A stretch of DNA of 64,000 nucleotides from Schlegelella_A sp963778525. Its GTDB lineage: Bacteria > Pseudomonadota > Gammaproteobacteria > Burkholderiales > Burkholderiaceae_C. Shown here piece after piece: positions 36,316 to 44,002 of the stretch (positions are counted from its first letter, which is position 1; every line of letters begins with the position of its first letter). A program made the position numbers and the translations under genes. The notes beneath the pieces are model-generated. The model had not been told where the DNA came from, did not search any database, and worked only from the letters and a program-made list of their open reading frames with translations. The stretch covers positions 62,001 to 126,000 of the forward strand of contig CAVZUJ010000008.1 of NCBI GenBank assembly GCA_963778525.1. Reading direction: 5' to 3'.

Positions 36316-36433
36316 GCCGCCGGGCCGCTCCCAAGGCGAATACCGAAGCGCGCAGCGCGCAGGTTTCCGAATGAGCCGCCGGGCCGCTCCCAAGGCGAAT
36401 ACCGAAGCGCGAAGCGCGCAGGTTTCCGAATGA
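36312..36433 (+). repeat. Two tandem 59-base repeat cassettes encoding identical 20-codon mini-ORFs between yqgE and ruvX
   Basis: Copy 1 spans 36312-36370 and copy 2 36371-36429, differing at one base (CGC to CGA, synonymous for Arg). Each unit encodes MSRRAAPKANTE followed by ARSAQVSE. The first ATG overlaps the yqgE stop, the second ATG (36371) overlaps the stop of the first mini-ORF, and the second stop (36431-36433) overlaps the ruvX ATG (36430), all by ATGA. Because 63-base ORFs overlap by four, the period is 59. A related single copy lies between murD and ftsW. Confidence 0.8.
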
Positions 36434-36843
36434 GGTCGGCTCTGGCGCCTTCTTCCCCGCCCGTCCTTTCCTTTCTCGCTTTCGATTTCGGCAGCCGCCG
36501 TATCGGCGTCGCGAGCGGCAACACGCTGACGCAGTCGGCGACGCCGCTGACGACGATCGCCCTGCAAGGCGACGCCCGTTTCGACGCGATCGGCACGCTG
36601 GTGTCGGAATGGCAGCCGGCAGCGCTCGTGATCGGCGTGCCTTTTCACCCCGACGGCGCGGCACACGTCAACACCGAGCGGGCGCGTCGATTCGGGCGCC
36701 AGCTGCGCGGCCGCTTCGGCCTGCCCGTGCACGAAGTCGACGAGCGCTACAGCACGGTCGAGGCGCGCGCGGCAGGCGCCCGCGACCTCGATGCCGCGGC
36801 GGCCGCGCTCATCCTGCAGCAATACCTGGCGGCCTTGCCATGA
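36430..36843 (+). CDS. ruvX: Holliday junction resolvase-like RuvX (YqgF)
   Basis: 137 residues with the RNase H-like fold of YqgF: LAFDFGSRRIGVASGN with the first catalytic Asp near residue 19, ALVIGVPFHPDGAAHVNTERARRFG in the middle and VDERYSTVEARAA near residue 100. YqgF/RuvX is involved in 16S rRNA 5' end processing and was proposed as a resolvase. The ATG at 36430 gives an unusual MRSALAPSSPPVLS leader and is formed at the edge of the repeat cassette. A GTG just before LSFLAF cannot be excluded as the ancestral start. The stop overlaps pyrR (ATGA). Confidence 0.93.
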   Translation: MRSALAPSSPPVLSFLAFDFGSRRIGVASGNTLTQSATPLTTIALQGDARFDAIGTLVSEWQPAALVIGVPFHPDGAAHVNTERARRFGRQLRGRFGLPVHEVDERYSTVEARAAGARDLDAAAAALILQQYLAALP

Positions 36844-37334
36844 ACGCGGCCGGGCTCGACGCCGAGGCGCTGTACACGGGCTTGCTGCCGGGCGTGCGCG
36901 ATCTGCTCGGGCCGGACGGCGCGCTCGTCGGCATCTGGACGGGCGGCGCCTGGCTGGTGGAGCGCCTGCAGCGCGACCTCGGCCTGCCGGGCGAAGCCGG
37001 CGTCATCTCGAGCACGCTGCACCGCGACGATTTCTCGCGCCGGGGCCTCAGTGCCGCCGCCGACGCGACGCGCCTGCCGTTCGAGATCGAGGGCCGGCGC
37101 ATCGTGCTCGTCGACGATGTGCTCCACACCGGCCGCACCATTCGCGCCGTCGTCAACGAGCTCTACGACTTCGGCCGGCCGGCGAGCGTGCGCCTGGCGG
37201 TGCTCGTCGATCGCGCCGGCCGCGAGCTGCCGATCGAAGCCGCGTTCGCGGTCGCCAAGATCGAGCTGCCCGCGGCGCAGCGCCTGTCGCTGGCGCGCGA
37301 CGATGCCGGGCACTTCCGGTTCGAGATCCGCTAG
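36840..37334 (+). CDS. pyrR: Bifunctional pyr operon regulator/uracil phosphoribosyltransferase PyrR
   Basis: 164 residues with the PRPP loop IVLVDDVLHTGRTIRAVVNELYDFGRP near residue 84 and the PyrR-type LHRDDFSRRGL segment. In Gram-positives PyrR is an mRNA-binding attenuator. In proteobacterial pyr operons it precedes pyrB, and its regulatory mechanism is less clear. No obvious attenuator structure is visible in the eight bases before pyrB. The ATG overlaps the ruvX stop. Confidence 0.9.
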   Translation: MNAAGLDAEALYTGLLPGVRDLLGPDGALVGIWTGGAWLVERLQRDLGLPGEAGVISSTLHRDDFSRRGLSAAADATRLPFEIEGRRIVLVDDVLHTGRTIRAVVNELYDFGRPASVRLAVLVDRAGRELPIEAAFAVAKIELPAAQRLSLARDDAGHFRFEIR

Positions 37335-37342
37335 GGCCGCTC

Positions 37343-38305
37343 ATGTTCGCCCGCCGCAATCCGCAGCTCAACAAGAACGACGAGCTCATCCACCTGCTGT
37401 CGATCGAAGGCCTGCCGGCTTCGATCGTGACGCACATCCTCGACACCGCCGGAACGTTCCTGAGCGTCAACGACCGCGAAGTGAAGAAGGTGCCGCTGCT
37501 GCGCGGCAAGAGCGTCTTCAACCTCTTCTTCGAGAACTCGACGCGCACCCGCACCACCTTCGAGATCGCGGCCAAGCGCCTTTCGGCCGACGTCATCAAT
37601 CTCGACATCGCCCGCTCCTCGACGGCCAAGGGCGAAAGCCTGCTCGACACCATCGCCAACCTCTCGGCGATGCATGCCGACATGTTCGTCGTGCGGCACT
37701 CGGAGAGCGGCGCACCGTACCTGATCGCGCGGCACTGCGCGCCGCACGTGCACGTGGTCAATGCCGGCGACGGCAGGCACTCGCATCCGACGCAGGGCCT
37801 GCTCGACATGTACACGATCCGGCACTACAAGAAGGACTTTCGCAATCTCACGGTGGCGATCGTCGGCGACATCGTGCACTCGCGCGTCGCCCGCTCCGAC
37901 ATCCACGCCCTGACCACGCTCGGCGTGCCCGAGATCCGCGCCGTCGGCCCGAAGACGCTGGTGCCCGGCGACCTGAAGGAGATGGGCGTGCGCGTCTGCC
38001 ACGACATGGCCGAGGGCATCCGCGGTGCCGACGTGATCATCATGCTGCGCCTGCAGAACGAGCGCATGGGCGGGGCCATGCTGCCGAGCGCCGGCGAGTT
38101 CTTCAAGACCTTCGGCCTGTCGGCGGAAAAGCTCGCGCTGGCCAAGCCCGACGCCATCGTCATGCATCCGGGCCCGATCAACCGCGGCGTCGAGATCGAC
38201 TCGGCCGTGGCCGACGGCAAGCAGAGCGTGATCCTGCCGCAGGTGACCTTCGGCATCGCCGTGCGCATGGCGGTGATGTCGATCATCGCCGGCAACAACG
38301 CATGA
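37343..38305 (+). CDS. pyrB: Aspartate carbamoyltransferase catalytic subunit PyrB
   Basis: 320 residues. It condenses carbamoyl phosphate and aspartate in pyrimidine synthesis. The carbamoyl phosphate motif FFENSTRTRTTFE is near residue 58. AGDGRHSHPTQGLLDMYTI carries the aspartate domain, with DIVHSRVARSDIHAL and PGPINRGVEID following. No pyrI regulatory subunit is adjacent. Instead a PyrC-like protein follows directly by ATGA overlap, the arrangement of class A ATCase in Pseudomonas, where a dodecamer forms with an inactive dihydroorotase homologue. Confidence 0.95.
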   Translation: MFARRNPQLNKNDELIHLLSIEGLPASIVTHILDTAGTFLSVNDREVKKVPLLRGKSVFNLFFENSTRTRTTFEIAAKRLSADVINLDIARSSTAKGESLLDTIANLSAMHADMFVVRHSESGAPYLIARHCAPHVHVVNAGDGRHSHPTQGLLDMYTIRHYKKDFRNLTVAIVGDIVHSRVARSDIHALTTLGVPEIRAVGPKTLVPGDLKEMGVRVCHDMAEGIRGADVIIMLRLQNERMGGAMLPSAGEFFKTFGLSAEKLALAKPDAIVMHPGPINRGVEIDSAVADGKQSVILPQVTFGIAVRMAVMSIIAGNNA

Positions 38306-39639
38306 GCGAGCGGCGCGCACCGACCATGAAGACCTTGATCACGAACGCCCGCCTGGTCGACCCGCTGAGCGGCCGCGACGAGGCCGGCGTGCTCGCGATC
38401 GCCGACGGCCGCATCGTCTCGGCGGCGGCGCACGCGCCACGCGATTTCACGGCCGAGCGCACCATCGATGCGGCAGGCGCGGTCGTTGCGCCGGGCCTCG
38501 TCGACCTGTGCGCGCGCCTGGGCGAGCCGGGACACGAGCACGAAGGGATGCTCGAGTCCGAGCTGGCCGCGGCAGTGGCCGGTGGCGTGACCAGCGTCGT
38601 CTGCCCGCCCGACACCGACCCCGTGCTCGACGAGCCGGGCCTCGTCGAGATGCTGAAGTTTCGCGCCCGCAGCCTCGATCTGGCGCGCGTCTTTCCGCTC
38701 GGCGCCCTGACGCGCGGGCTGGCCGGCGAAGCGATCACCGAGATGGCCGAGCTGACCGAGGCCGGCTGCATCGGCTTCGGCCAGGCCGACGTGCCCGTGC
38801 GCGACACACTGGTGCTGCATCGCGCCTTGCAATACGCGGCCACCTTCGGGTTCACGGTCTGGCTGCGGCCCAACGATGCCTGGCTCGGCCAGGGCGTTGC
38901 CGCCAAGGGCCCGCTCGCCACGCGCCTGGGTCTCACCGGCGTGCCGGTGCTGGCCGAGACGATCGCCATGGAAACCTTGTTCGGGCTGGTCCGCGATACC
39001 GGTGCGCGGGTTCACATCGCACGGCTCAGCAGCGCCGCCGGGGTCGAGCTGGCGCGCCAGGCCAAGTCCGAAGGGCTGCCGGTCAGCTGCGACGCGAGCA
39101 TCCACCAGCTGCATCTCATCGACGTCGACATCGGCCACTTCGACGCCGCGATGCGGCTCATCCCGCCGCTGCGCCAGCAACGCGATCGCGACGCCATTCG
39201 CCAGGGCCTGGCCGACGGCACGATCGACGCGCTCGTCAGCGATCACACGCCGGTGACGAAAGACGCCAAGCACCTGCCGTTCGCCGAGGCCGAGCCTGGC
39301 GCCACGGGCCTCGAGCTGCTCCTCGGCCTGGCGCTGAAGTGGGGCGAGGCCAGCGGCCTGGCCCTGGCGACGACGCTCGCCGCGGTGACCACCCGGCCCG
39401 GCGCGGTGCTCGTCCGGTCGAGCCGGGGCGATGCATCGGCACCCGCCGGCCTGGCCGTCGGCGCGCCTGCCGACTTGTGCATCTTCGATGCCGGCCGGTC
39501 GTGGAACGTGGCGACCGACCGGCTCGTGAGCTGCAGCCGACACACGCCATTCGCCGGCCACGACCTCGCGGGCCGCGTGCGCTGGACGCTGGTGGCCGGC
39601 CGCGTCGCGCACGAAGGCGGCGACAGCGCGGCCGACTAG
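38302..39639 (+). CDS. pyrX: Dihydroorotase-like protein lacking the zinc-binding HxH (PyrC'/PyrX type)
   Basis: 445 residues, amidohydrolase fold of class I dihydroorotases: TLITNARLVDPLSGRDEAG, GLVDLCARLGEPGHEHEGMLESE, IARLSSAAGVELAR and SDHTPVTKDAKHLPFAEAEPGATGLE. The metal-binding signature DxHxHxR is replaced by DLCARLGE, and the later His of the HIAHLS motif by Arg. This is the pattern of the noncatalytic homologue that assembles with PyrB in Pseudomonas, so I infer a structural role. Translation starts at an ATG overlapping the pyrB stop; a second Met at 38326 (MKTLITNARL) is an alternative. Confidence 0.88.
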   Translation: MSERRAPTMKTLITNARLVDPLSGRDEAGVLAIADGRIVSAAAHAPRDFTAERTIDAAGAVVAPGLVDLCARLGEPGHEHEGMLESELAAAVAGGVTSVVCPPDTDPVLDEPGLVEMLKFRARSLDLARVFPLGALTRGLAGEAITEMAELTEAGCIGFGQADVPVRDTLVLHRALQYAATFGFTVWLRPNDAWLGQGVAAKGPLATRLGLTGVPVLAETIAMETLFGLVRDTGARVHIARLSSAAGVELARQAKSEGLPVSCDASIHQLHLIDVDIGHFDAAMRLIPPLRQQRDRDAIRQGLADGTIDALVSDHTPVTKDAKHLPFAEAEPGATGLELLLGLALKWGEASGLALATTLAAVTTRPGAVLVRSSRGDASAPAGLAVGAPADLCIFDAGRSWNVATDRLVSCSRHTPFAGHDLAGRVRWTLVAGRVAHEGGDSAAD

Positions 39640-39673
39640 CGTGAGCGGGCTCTAGCGCGGCGGCGCGGTTCCG

Positions 39674-40423
39674 GTGCGCCACCTTCGCGCCGTCTGGCGC
39701 CTGCTCCACTGCGTTGCCGTCGGCCTGCATGGCGTCGGCATCGTTCTCGTCCGCTTTCCGCGCCTGACGCCGGAGCAACGCCAGGCGACGATTCGCTGGT
39801 GGTCGAAGAAGATGCTCGCGGCCATGGGCATCGCCCTGCGCGTCGAAGGCGCGCCGGCGGTGGGCGCCGGCCTGCTCGTCGCGAACCATATTTCCTGGCT
39901 CGACATCATGGTCATCCACGCGGTCGTGCCGCAGGCCCGCTTCGTCTCGAAGGCCGACGTCAAGTCATGGCCGCTGATCTCGCGCCTGGTCGACGCCGGC
40001 GGCACGCTCTACCTGGAGCGCGAGCGCAAGCGCGATGCGCTGCGCGTCATCCACGTCATGGCCGACGCCTTGCGTGCGGGCCAGACCGTGGCCATATTTC
40101 CGGAAGGAACCACCTCCACCGGCCACGGCCTGCTGCCGTTCCACGCCAACCTGCTGCAGGCGGCGATCTCGACCGGCACGTCGGTCCAGTCGGCCGCGCT
40201 GCGCTTTTCCGACGCGACGCATGCGGTCAGCGAAGCGACGGAATTCGTCGGCGCGACGACGCTGCTGGAGAGCCTGTGGAAGACCGCCTGCGGTGACGGC
40301 ATCGTCGCCCGTCTGGTGTTGCTGCCCGCGCGCGAGTCGGGCGGCATGTCGAGGCGAGAGCTCGCCGAGCAACTGCGCGCCGAGATCGCGGCCGCGCTCG
40401 CCGTTCAGCCCGCCGAAGCCTGA
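39674..40423 (+). CDS. plsC: 1-acyl-sn-glycerol-3-phosphate acyltransferase (PlsC family)
   Basis: 249 residues with an N-terminal membrane-association segment and the acyltransferase blocks NHISWLD (HX4D-type, residues about 75-81), RFVSKADVKSWPLI, GGTLYLERER and FPEGTTSTG. It acylates lysophosphatidic acid to phosphatidic acid at the inner membrane, or a related acceptor. It starts with GTG after a 34-base gap from pyrC. Its 3' end overlaps the convergent gpmA gene by 19 bases. Confidence 0.88.
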   Translation: MRHLRAVWRLLHCVAVGLHGVGIVLVRFPRLTPEQRQATIRWWSKKMLAAMGIALRVEGAPAVGAGLLVANHISWLDIMVIHAVVPQARFVSKADVKSWPLISRLVDAGGTLYLERERKRDALRVIHVMADALRAGQTVAIFPEGTTSTGHGLLPFHANLLQAAISTGTSVQSAALRFSDATHAVSEATEFVGATTLLESLWKTACGDGIVARLVLLPARESGGMSRRELAEQLRAEIAAALAVQPAEA

Positions 40424-41151
40424 CGCGCGACAGCGGCGGCGGCGGCGGCTGCCGCCTCGGCATCGCCCAGGTAGTAGCTGCGAATCGGCTTCAGGCCGTC
40501 GTCGAGCTCGTAGACGAGCGGAATGCCGTTCGGGATGTTGAGCCCGACGATGTCGGCATCGGCAATGCCGTCGAGGTACTTGACGAGCGCCCGCATGCTG
40601 TTGCCGTGCGCCGAGACGAGCAGCCGCTCGCCGGCGCGGATCGCCGGCGCCAGCGTGCCGTGCCAGAAGGGCAGGACGCGCGCCACCGTGTCCTTCAGGC
40701 ATTCGGTGAGCGGCACCTCGCCCGGATCCAGGCCCCGGTAGCGCGGGTCAGCGCGCTCGCTGCGCGGGTCGTCGGGCATCAGCGCCGGCGGCGGCACGTC
40801 GTAGCTGCGCCGCCAGGCGAGCACCTGCTCCGCCCCGAACTTGCGCGCCGTTTCGGCCTTGTCCAGGCCCTGCAGGGCGCCGTAATGGCGCTCGTTGAGG
40901 CGCCAGTCGTTGCGCACCGGCAGCCAGGTCCGGTCCATCGCATCGAGCGCGTGCCAGAGCGTCCAGGTCGCGCGCTTGAGCACCGAGGTCCAGGCGGCGT
41001 CGAACTCGTAGCCTTCGTCCTTGAGCAGGCGTCCGGCCGCCTTCGCCTGCTCGACACCCTTGGCCGTGAGGTCGACGTCGGTCCAGCCGGTGAAGCGGTT
41101 CTCCAGATTCCAGGTCGATTCGCCGTGGCGAACGAGGACGAGCTTGTGCAT
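40405..41151 (-). CDS. gpmA: 2,3-bisphosphoglycerate-dependent phosphoglycerate mutase
   Basis: 248 residues. It interconverts 2- and 3-phosphoglycerate through a phosphohistidine. VRHGESTWNLENRFTGWTDVDLT at the start holds the catalytic His9. DWRLNERHYGALQGLDKAETARKFG, LVSAHGNSMRALVKYLDGI (second His) and the C-terminal NIPNGIPLVYELDD follow. An Ala-run ends the protein. It is divergent from the rhodanese gene and shares the 80-base promoter region. Confidence 0.96.
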   Translation of the reverse strand: MHKLVLVRHGESTWNLENRFTGWTDVDLTAKGVEQAKAAGRLLKDEGYEFDAAWTSVLKRATWTLWHALDAMDRTWLPVRNDWRLNERHYGALQGLDKAETARKFGAEQVLAWRRSYDVPPPALMPDDPRSERADPRYRGLDPGEVPLTECLKDTVARVLPFWHGTLAPAIRAGERLLVSAHGNSMRALVKYLDGIADADIVGLNIPNGIPLVYELDDGLKPIRSYYLGDAEAAAAAAAAVARQASAG

Positions 41152-41179
41152 CGATGACCCTGCGCAACGCGCCGAAGGG

Positions 41180-41197
41180 GCGAATTCTATAATTCGC
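41180..41197. promoter_or_regulatory. Palindromic divergent promoter core between gpmA and the rhodanese gene
   Basis: GCGAATT-CTAT-AATTCGC is a perfect inverted repeat. On the plus strand it contains TATAAT (41188-41193), 38 bases upstream of the rhodanese ATG. On the minus strand it contains TATAGA toward gpmA. Either a shared promoter core or an operator overlying it; no clear -35 boxes are visible. Confidence 0.45.
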
Positions 41198-41231
41198 GTT
41201 TTCCTCGGGCGGGCGCTGCGGCGTTTCGACG

Positions 41232-41648
41232 ATGACTGCGAATTTCCTGATCCAGAACTGGTATCTCTTCGCGATGGCGATCGTCTCCGGCGGCCTGCTC
41301 GCCTGGCCGGCCATCGCCGGCGCCGGCGGCGGCGCGAAGGTCTCGGCGGCCGATGCGGTGCGCCTCATCAATCGCGAGAAGGCGGTCTTGATCGACGTCA
41401 GCGAGCCGGCGGAGTTCGCCGCCGCGCATCCGGTCGGCGCGCGCAGCGTGCCGCTGGCCGGCCTCGAGGCCTCGCGCGACCTGCCGAAGAACAAGTCGCT
41501 GCCGGTCGTCGTCGTGTGTCCGACCGGTTCGCGCGCGCCGCGTGCCGTCGCGGTGCTGAAGAAGCTCGGCTTCGAGAACGCACAGGTGCTGGCCGGTGGC
41601 CTGAGCGGCTGGCGCGCCGCGAACCTGCCGATCGAAAAGACTGCCTGA
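41232..41648 (+). CDS. Membrane-anchored rhodanese-like sulfurtransferase (YibN-type)
   Basis: 138 residues. An N-terminal hydrophobic segment (WYLFAMAIVSGGLLAWPAIAGA, about residues 10-31) anchors a single rhodanese domain: VSAADAVRLINREKAVLIDVSEPAEFAAAHPVGA and the active-site loop VVCPTGSRAPRA with Cys near residue 96. The substrate is unknown. The gene heads rhodanese-grxC-secB-gpsA, a conserved order resembling E. coli yibN-grxC-secB-gpsA. Confidence 0.93.
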   Translation: MTANFLIQNWYLFAMAIVSGGLLAWPAIAGAGGGAKVSAADAVRLINREKAVLIDVSEPAEFAAAHPVGARSVPLAGLEASRDLPKNKSLPVVVVCPTGSRAPRAVAVLKKLGFENAQVLAGGLSGWRAANLPIEKTA

Positions 41649-41657
41649 AGGTCGGCG

Positions 41658-41921
41658 ATGCAAGCGGTCAAGATGTACAGCACGGCCTCGTGCCCCTATT
41701 GCCTGCGGGCCAAGGCGCTGCTGCGCCAGCGCGGCGTCGAGGCGATCGACGAGATCCGCGTCGACGACAAACCGGGCGAGCGCGAGGTCATGACGCGCCT
41801 CACCCAGCGCCGCACCGTGCCGCAGATCTTCATCGGTGAAACCTACGTCGGCGGCTGCGACGAGCTGATGGCGCTCGACCGCGCCGGTGGCCTCGAGCCG
41901 CTGCTGGCCGGCACGCCATAA
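41658..41921 (+). CDS. grxC: Glutaredoxin 3
   Basis: 87 residues with the dithiol CPYC at residues 12-15, TVPQIFIGETYVGGCDELMALD (cis-Pro and glutathione-binding GG-D) and standard length. A glutathione-dependent cytoplasmic disulfide reductase. Nine bases after the rhodanese gene, upstream of secB. Confidence 0.95.
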   Translation: MQAVKMYSTASCPYCLRAKALLRQRGVEAIDEIRVDDKPGEREVMTRLTQRRTVPQIFIGETYVGGCDELMALDRAGGLEPLLAGTP

Positions 41922-42019
41922 TCGCGGCCCCGGCGCGACCGCCCGGTACCGGCGGCACGCGTGCCGCCTTTCATTTCGGCGTCGATATCGCGACGCTCCC
42001 TTTTCCTCGAGAGTGACGC

Positions 42020-42499
42020 ATGGCTGAAGACGCTTCCAAGGCTCCCCTGTTCCAGATCCAGCGGATGTACCTGAAGGATCTGTCGCTCGAGCAGCCCAAT
42101 TCCCCGCAGGTTCTGCTCGAGCAGGGCTCGCCGCAGGTGGAGATCAATCTCACGCTCGGCGCCGAGACGATCGGCGAGGGCATGTACGAAGTCACCGTCA
42201 CCGCCACCGTCACGACGAAGGTCAACGACAAGACGCTCTTCCTGGTCGAAGCCAAGCAGGGCGGCATCTTCGAGATCCGCAACATTCCCGAGGAGCAGCT
42301 GCGCCAGATCCTCGGCATCGCCTGTCCGGGGATCGTCTATCCGTACCTGCGCGCGGTGGTCTCCGATATCTGCACCCGCGCCGGCTTTCCGCCGGTGGTG
42401 CTGTCCGAAGTCAACTTCCAGGCCATGCACGAAGCGCAGCAGGCACAGGCGAAGGCCCAGCTGGCAACCGCCACCAACGGCTCGGGCGCGATCAACTAG
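42020..42499 (+). CDS. secB: Protein-export chaperone SecB
   Basis: 159 residues. A tetrameric cytoplasmic chaperone holding preproteins unfolded for SecA. Family features: FQIQRMYLKDLSLEQPNSPQ near residue 10, VTTKVNDKTLFLVEAKQGGIFEIRN and PGIVYPYLRAVVSDICTRAGFPPVVLSEVNF. The 98 bases before it contain CATAAT next to the grxC stop, a possible promoter, and nothing else obvious. Confidence 0.96.
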   Translation: MAEDASKAPLFQIQRMYLKDLSLEQPNSPQVLLEQGSPQVEINLTLGAETIGEGMYEVTVTATVTTKVNDKTLFLVEAKQGGIFEIRNIPEEQLRQILGIACPGIVYPYLRAVVSDICTRAGFPPVVLSEVNFQAMHEAQQAQAKAQLATATNGSGAIN

Positions 42500-42523
42500 C
42501 GCTCTCACAAAGCGCCAGGGCGC

Positions 42524-43513
42524 ATGAATCTGACGGTGCTCGGCGCCGGTGCCTGGGGCACGGCGCTCGCCGTTCACGCGTCGGCGACGCATCCGACGCG
42601 GCTCTGGGCCCGAGCCGCCTCGCAGGCGGCACAGATGCGCTCGCTTCGGCGCAATGCGCGCTACCTGCCCGACGTCGCGCTGCCGCCGGCGCTGCAGGTC
42701 ACCAGCGACTTTCAGGCCGCCTTGCGGCACGCGCGCGGCGGCCTCGTCGTCATCGCCACGCCGATGGCCGGTCTCGAGGAGATGGTTCGGCGCGCGCGGG
42801 CCGACTCGGATGTCGGTCTGCTCTGGCTGTGCAAGGGCTTCCAGGACGGCACCGGCTGGCTCGGCCATGAAGTGGCCCACGCCGCGGCGCCGGCCAGCCG
42901 GGTCGGTGTTCTCTCGGGCCCGAGCTTCGCCATCGAAGTGGCGCGCGGCCAGCCGACGGCGCTCGTCGCGGCCAGCGCCGATGCGGCGCTGCGCGACGCT
43001 GCGGTCACCGCGTTTCATGCCGGAAATATCCGCGTGTATACATCGAGCGATCCGGTCGGCGTCGAGGTCGGCGGCGCAGTGAAGAACGTGCTGGCGATCG
43101 CGACCGGGATCTGCGACGGCATGGCGCTCGGTCTCAATGCCCGTGCCGCGCTCGTGACGCGCGGCCTGGCCGAGATGACGCGGCTCGGCGTCGCCCTGGG
43201 CGCGCAGGTGCAGACCTTCATGGGCTTGTCCGGCCTCGGCGATCTGGTGCTCACGACGACCGGCGACCTGTCGCGCAATCGGCGCGTCGGCCTGCGCCTG
43301 GCCGAAGGCGTGCCCCTGGCGCGCATCGTGGCCGAGCTGGGCCATGTGGCCGAAGGCATCTCGAGCGCGCCGATGATCCTGCAGCGCGCCCACGCGCGCG
43401 GCATCGACATGCCGATCGTCGCCGCCGTCGTCGAGGTCCTGGCGGGTCGCCTGGCGCCGGAGCAGGCGCTCGAGCAACTGCTTCGGCGCGACGCCCGCGC
43501 CGAAGGCGCCTAG
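42524..43513 (+). CDS. gpsA: NAD(P)H-dependent glycerol-3-phosphate dehydrogenase GpsA
   Basis: 329 residues. It makes sn-glycerol-3-phosphate for phospholipid synthesis. The dinucleotide fold LGAGAWGTALA starts at about residue 6. LSGPSFAIEVARGQPTALVAAS, the catalytic lysine in GGAVKNVLAIATGICDG and SGLGDLVLTTTGDLSRNRRVGLRLAEG are all present. The start MNLTVLGAGAWG is canonical. Followed by convergent trmL after 14 bases. Confidence 0.96.
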   Translation: MNLTVLGAGAWGTALAVHASATHPTRLWARAASQAAQMRSLRRNARYLPDVALPPALQVTSDFQAALRHARGGLVVIATPMAGLEEMVRRARADSDVGLLWLCKGFQDGTGWLGHEVAHAAAPASRVGVLSGPSFAIEVARGQPTALVAASADAALRDAAVTAFHAGNIRVYTSSDPVGVEVGGAVKNVLAIATGICDGMALGLNARAALVTRGLAEMTRLGVALGAQVQTFMGLSGLGDLVLTTTGDLSRNRRVGLRLAEGVPLARIVAELGHVAEGISSAPMILQRAHARGIDMPIVAAVVEVLAGRLAPEQALEQLLRRDARAEGA

Positions 43514-43527
43514 GCACTCAACGGGCT

Positions 43528-43998
43528 CTAGAGGCCCGAGGCGTAGCCGTTCTGGCGCCAGGCCTCGAACACCGCGACGGCCACCGCATTGCTGAGGTTC
43601 AGGCTGCGCTGGCCGGCAAGCATCGGCAGCCGCACGTGTTGGGTGGCCGCGATCGAGTCGCGCACGGACGCCGGCAGGCCAGCCGTCTCCGATCCGAACA
43701 CCAGCCAGTCGCCCGGGCGCCACGCGACCTCGGCGAAAGGCCGGGCTCCATGCGTCGTGAAGGCGAACAGCCGGGCCGGGTCGGGCTGCAGCGTCGCCAG
43801 CAGCGCCGGCCACGACGCGTGGCGCTGGACGCGGGCGAACTCGTGATAGTCGAGCCCGGCTCGGCGCAGCAGACGATCCTCCATCTCGAACCCGAGCGGC
43901 TCGACCAGGTGCAGATGCGCGCCGGTGTTGGCGGCCAGCCGGATGACGTTGCCGGTGTTCGGCGGAATCTCCGGCTCGACCAGGACGATGTGGAACAT
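43528..43998 (-). CDS. trmL: tRNA (cytidine(34)-2'-O)-methyltransferase TrmL
   Basis: 156 residues, SPOUT family. MFHIVLVEPEIPPNTGNVIRLAANTGAHLHLVEPLGFEMEDR (motif 1), VFGSETAGLP (motif 2) and LPMLAGQRSLNLSNAVAVAVFEAWRQ (motif 3, trefoil knot) are diagnostic. It methylates the wobble ribose of certain leucine tRNAs. Four bases downstream of comF on the same strand, likely one transcript. Confidence 0.95.
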   Translation of the reverse strand: MFHIVLVEPEIPPNTGNVIRLAANTGAHLHLVEPLGFEMEDRLLRRAGLDYHEFARVQRHASWPALLATLQPDPARLFAFTTHGARPFAEVAWRPGDWLVFGSETAGLPASVRDSIAATQHVRLPMLAGQRSLNLSNAVAVAVFEAWRQNGYASGL

Positions 43999-44002
43999 GG
44001 GA

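Noticed and set aside
40405..40423. 19-base overlap of plsC and gpmA 3' ends as a sign of a misannotated end
   Set aside because: Both proteins have normal family lengths; short convergent overlaps are common.
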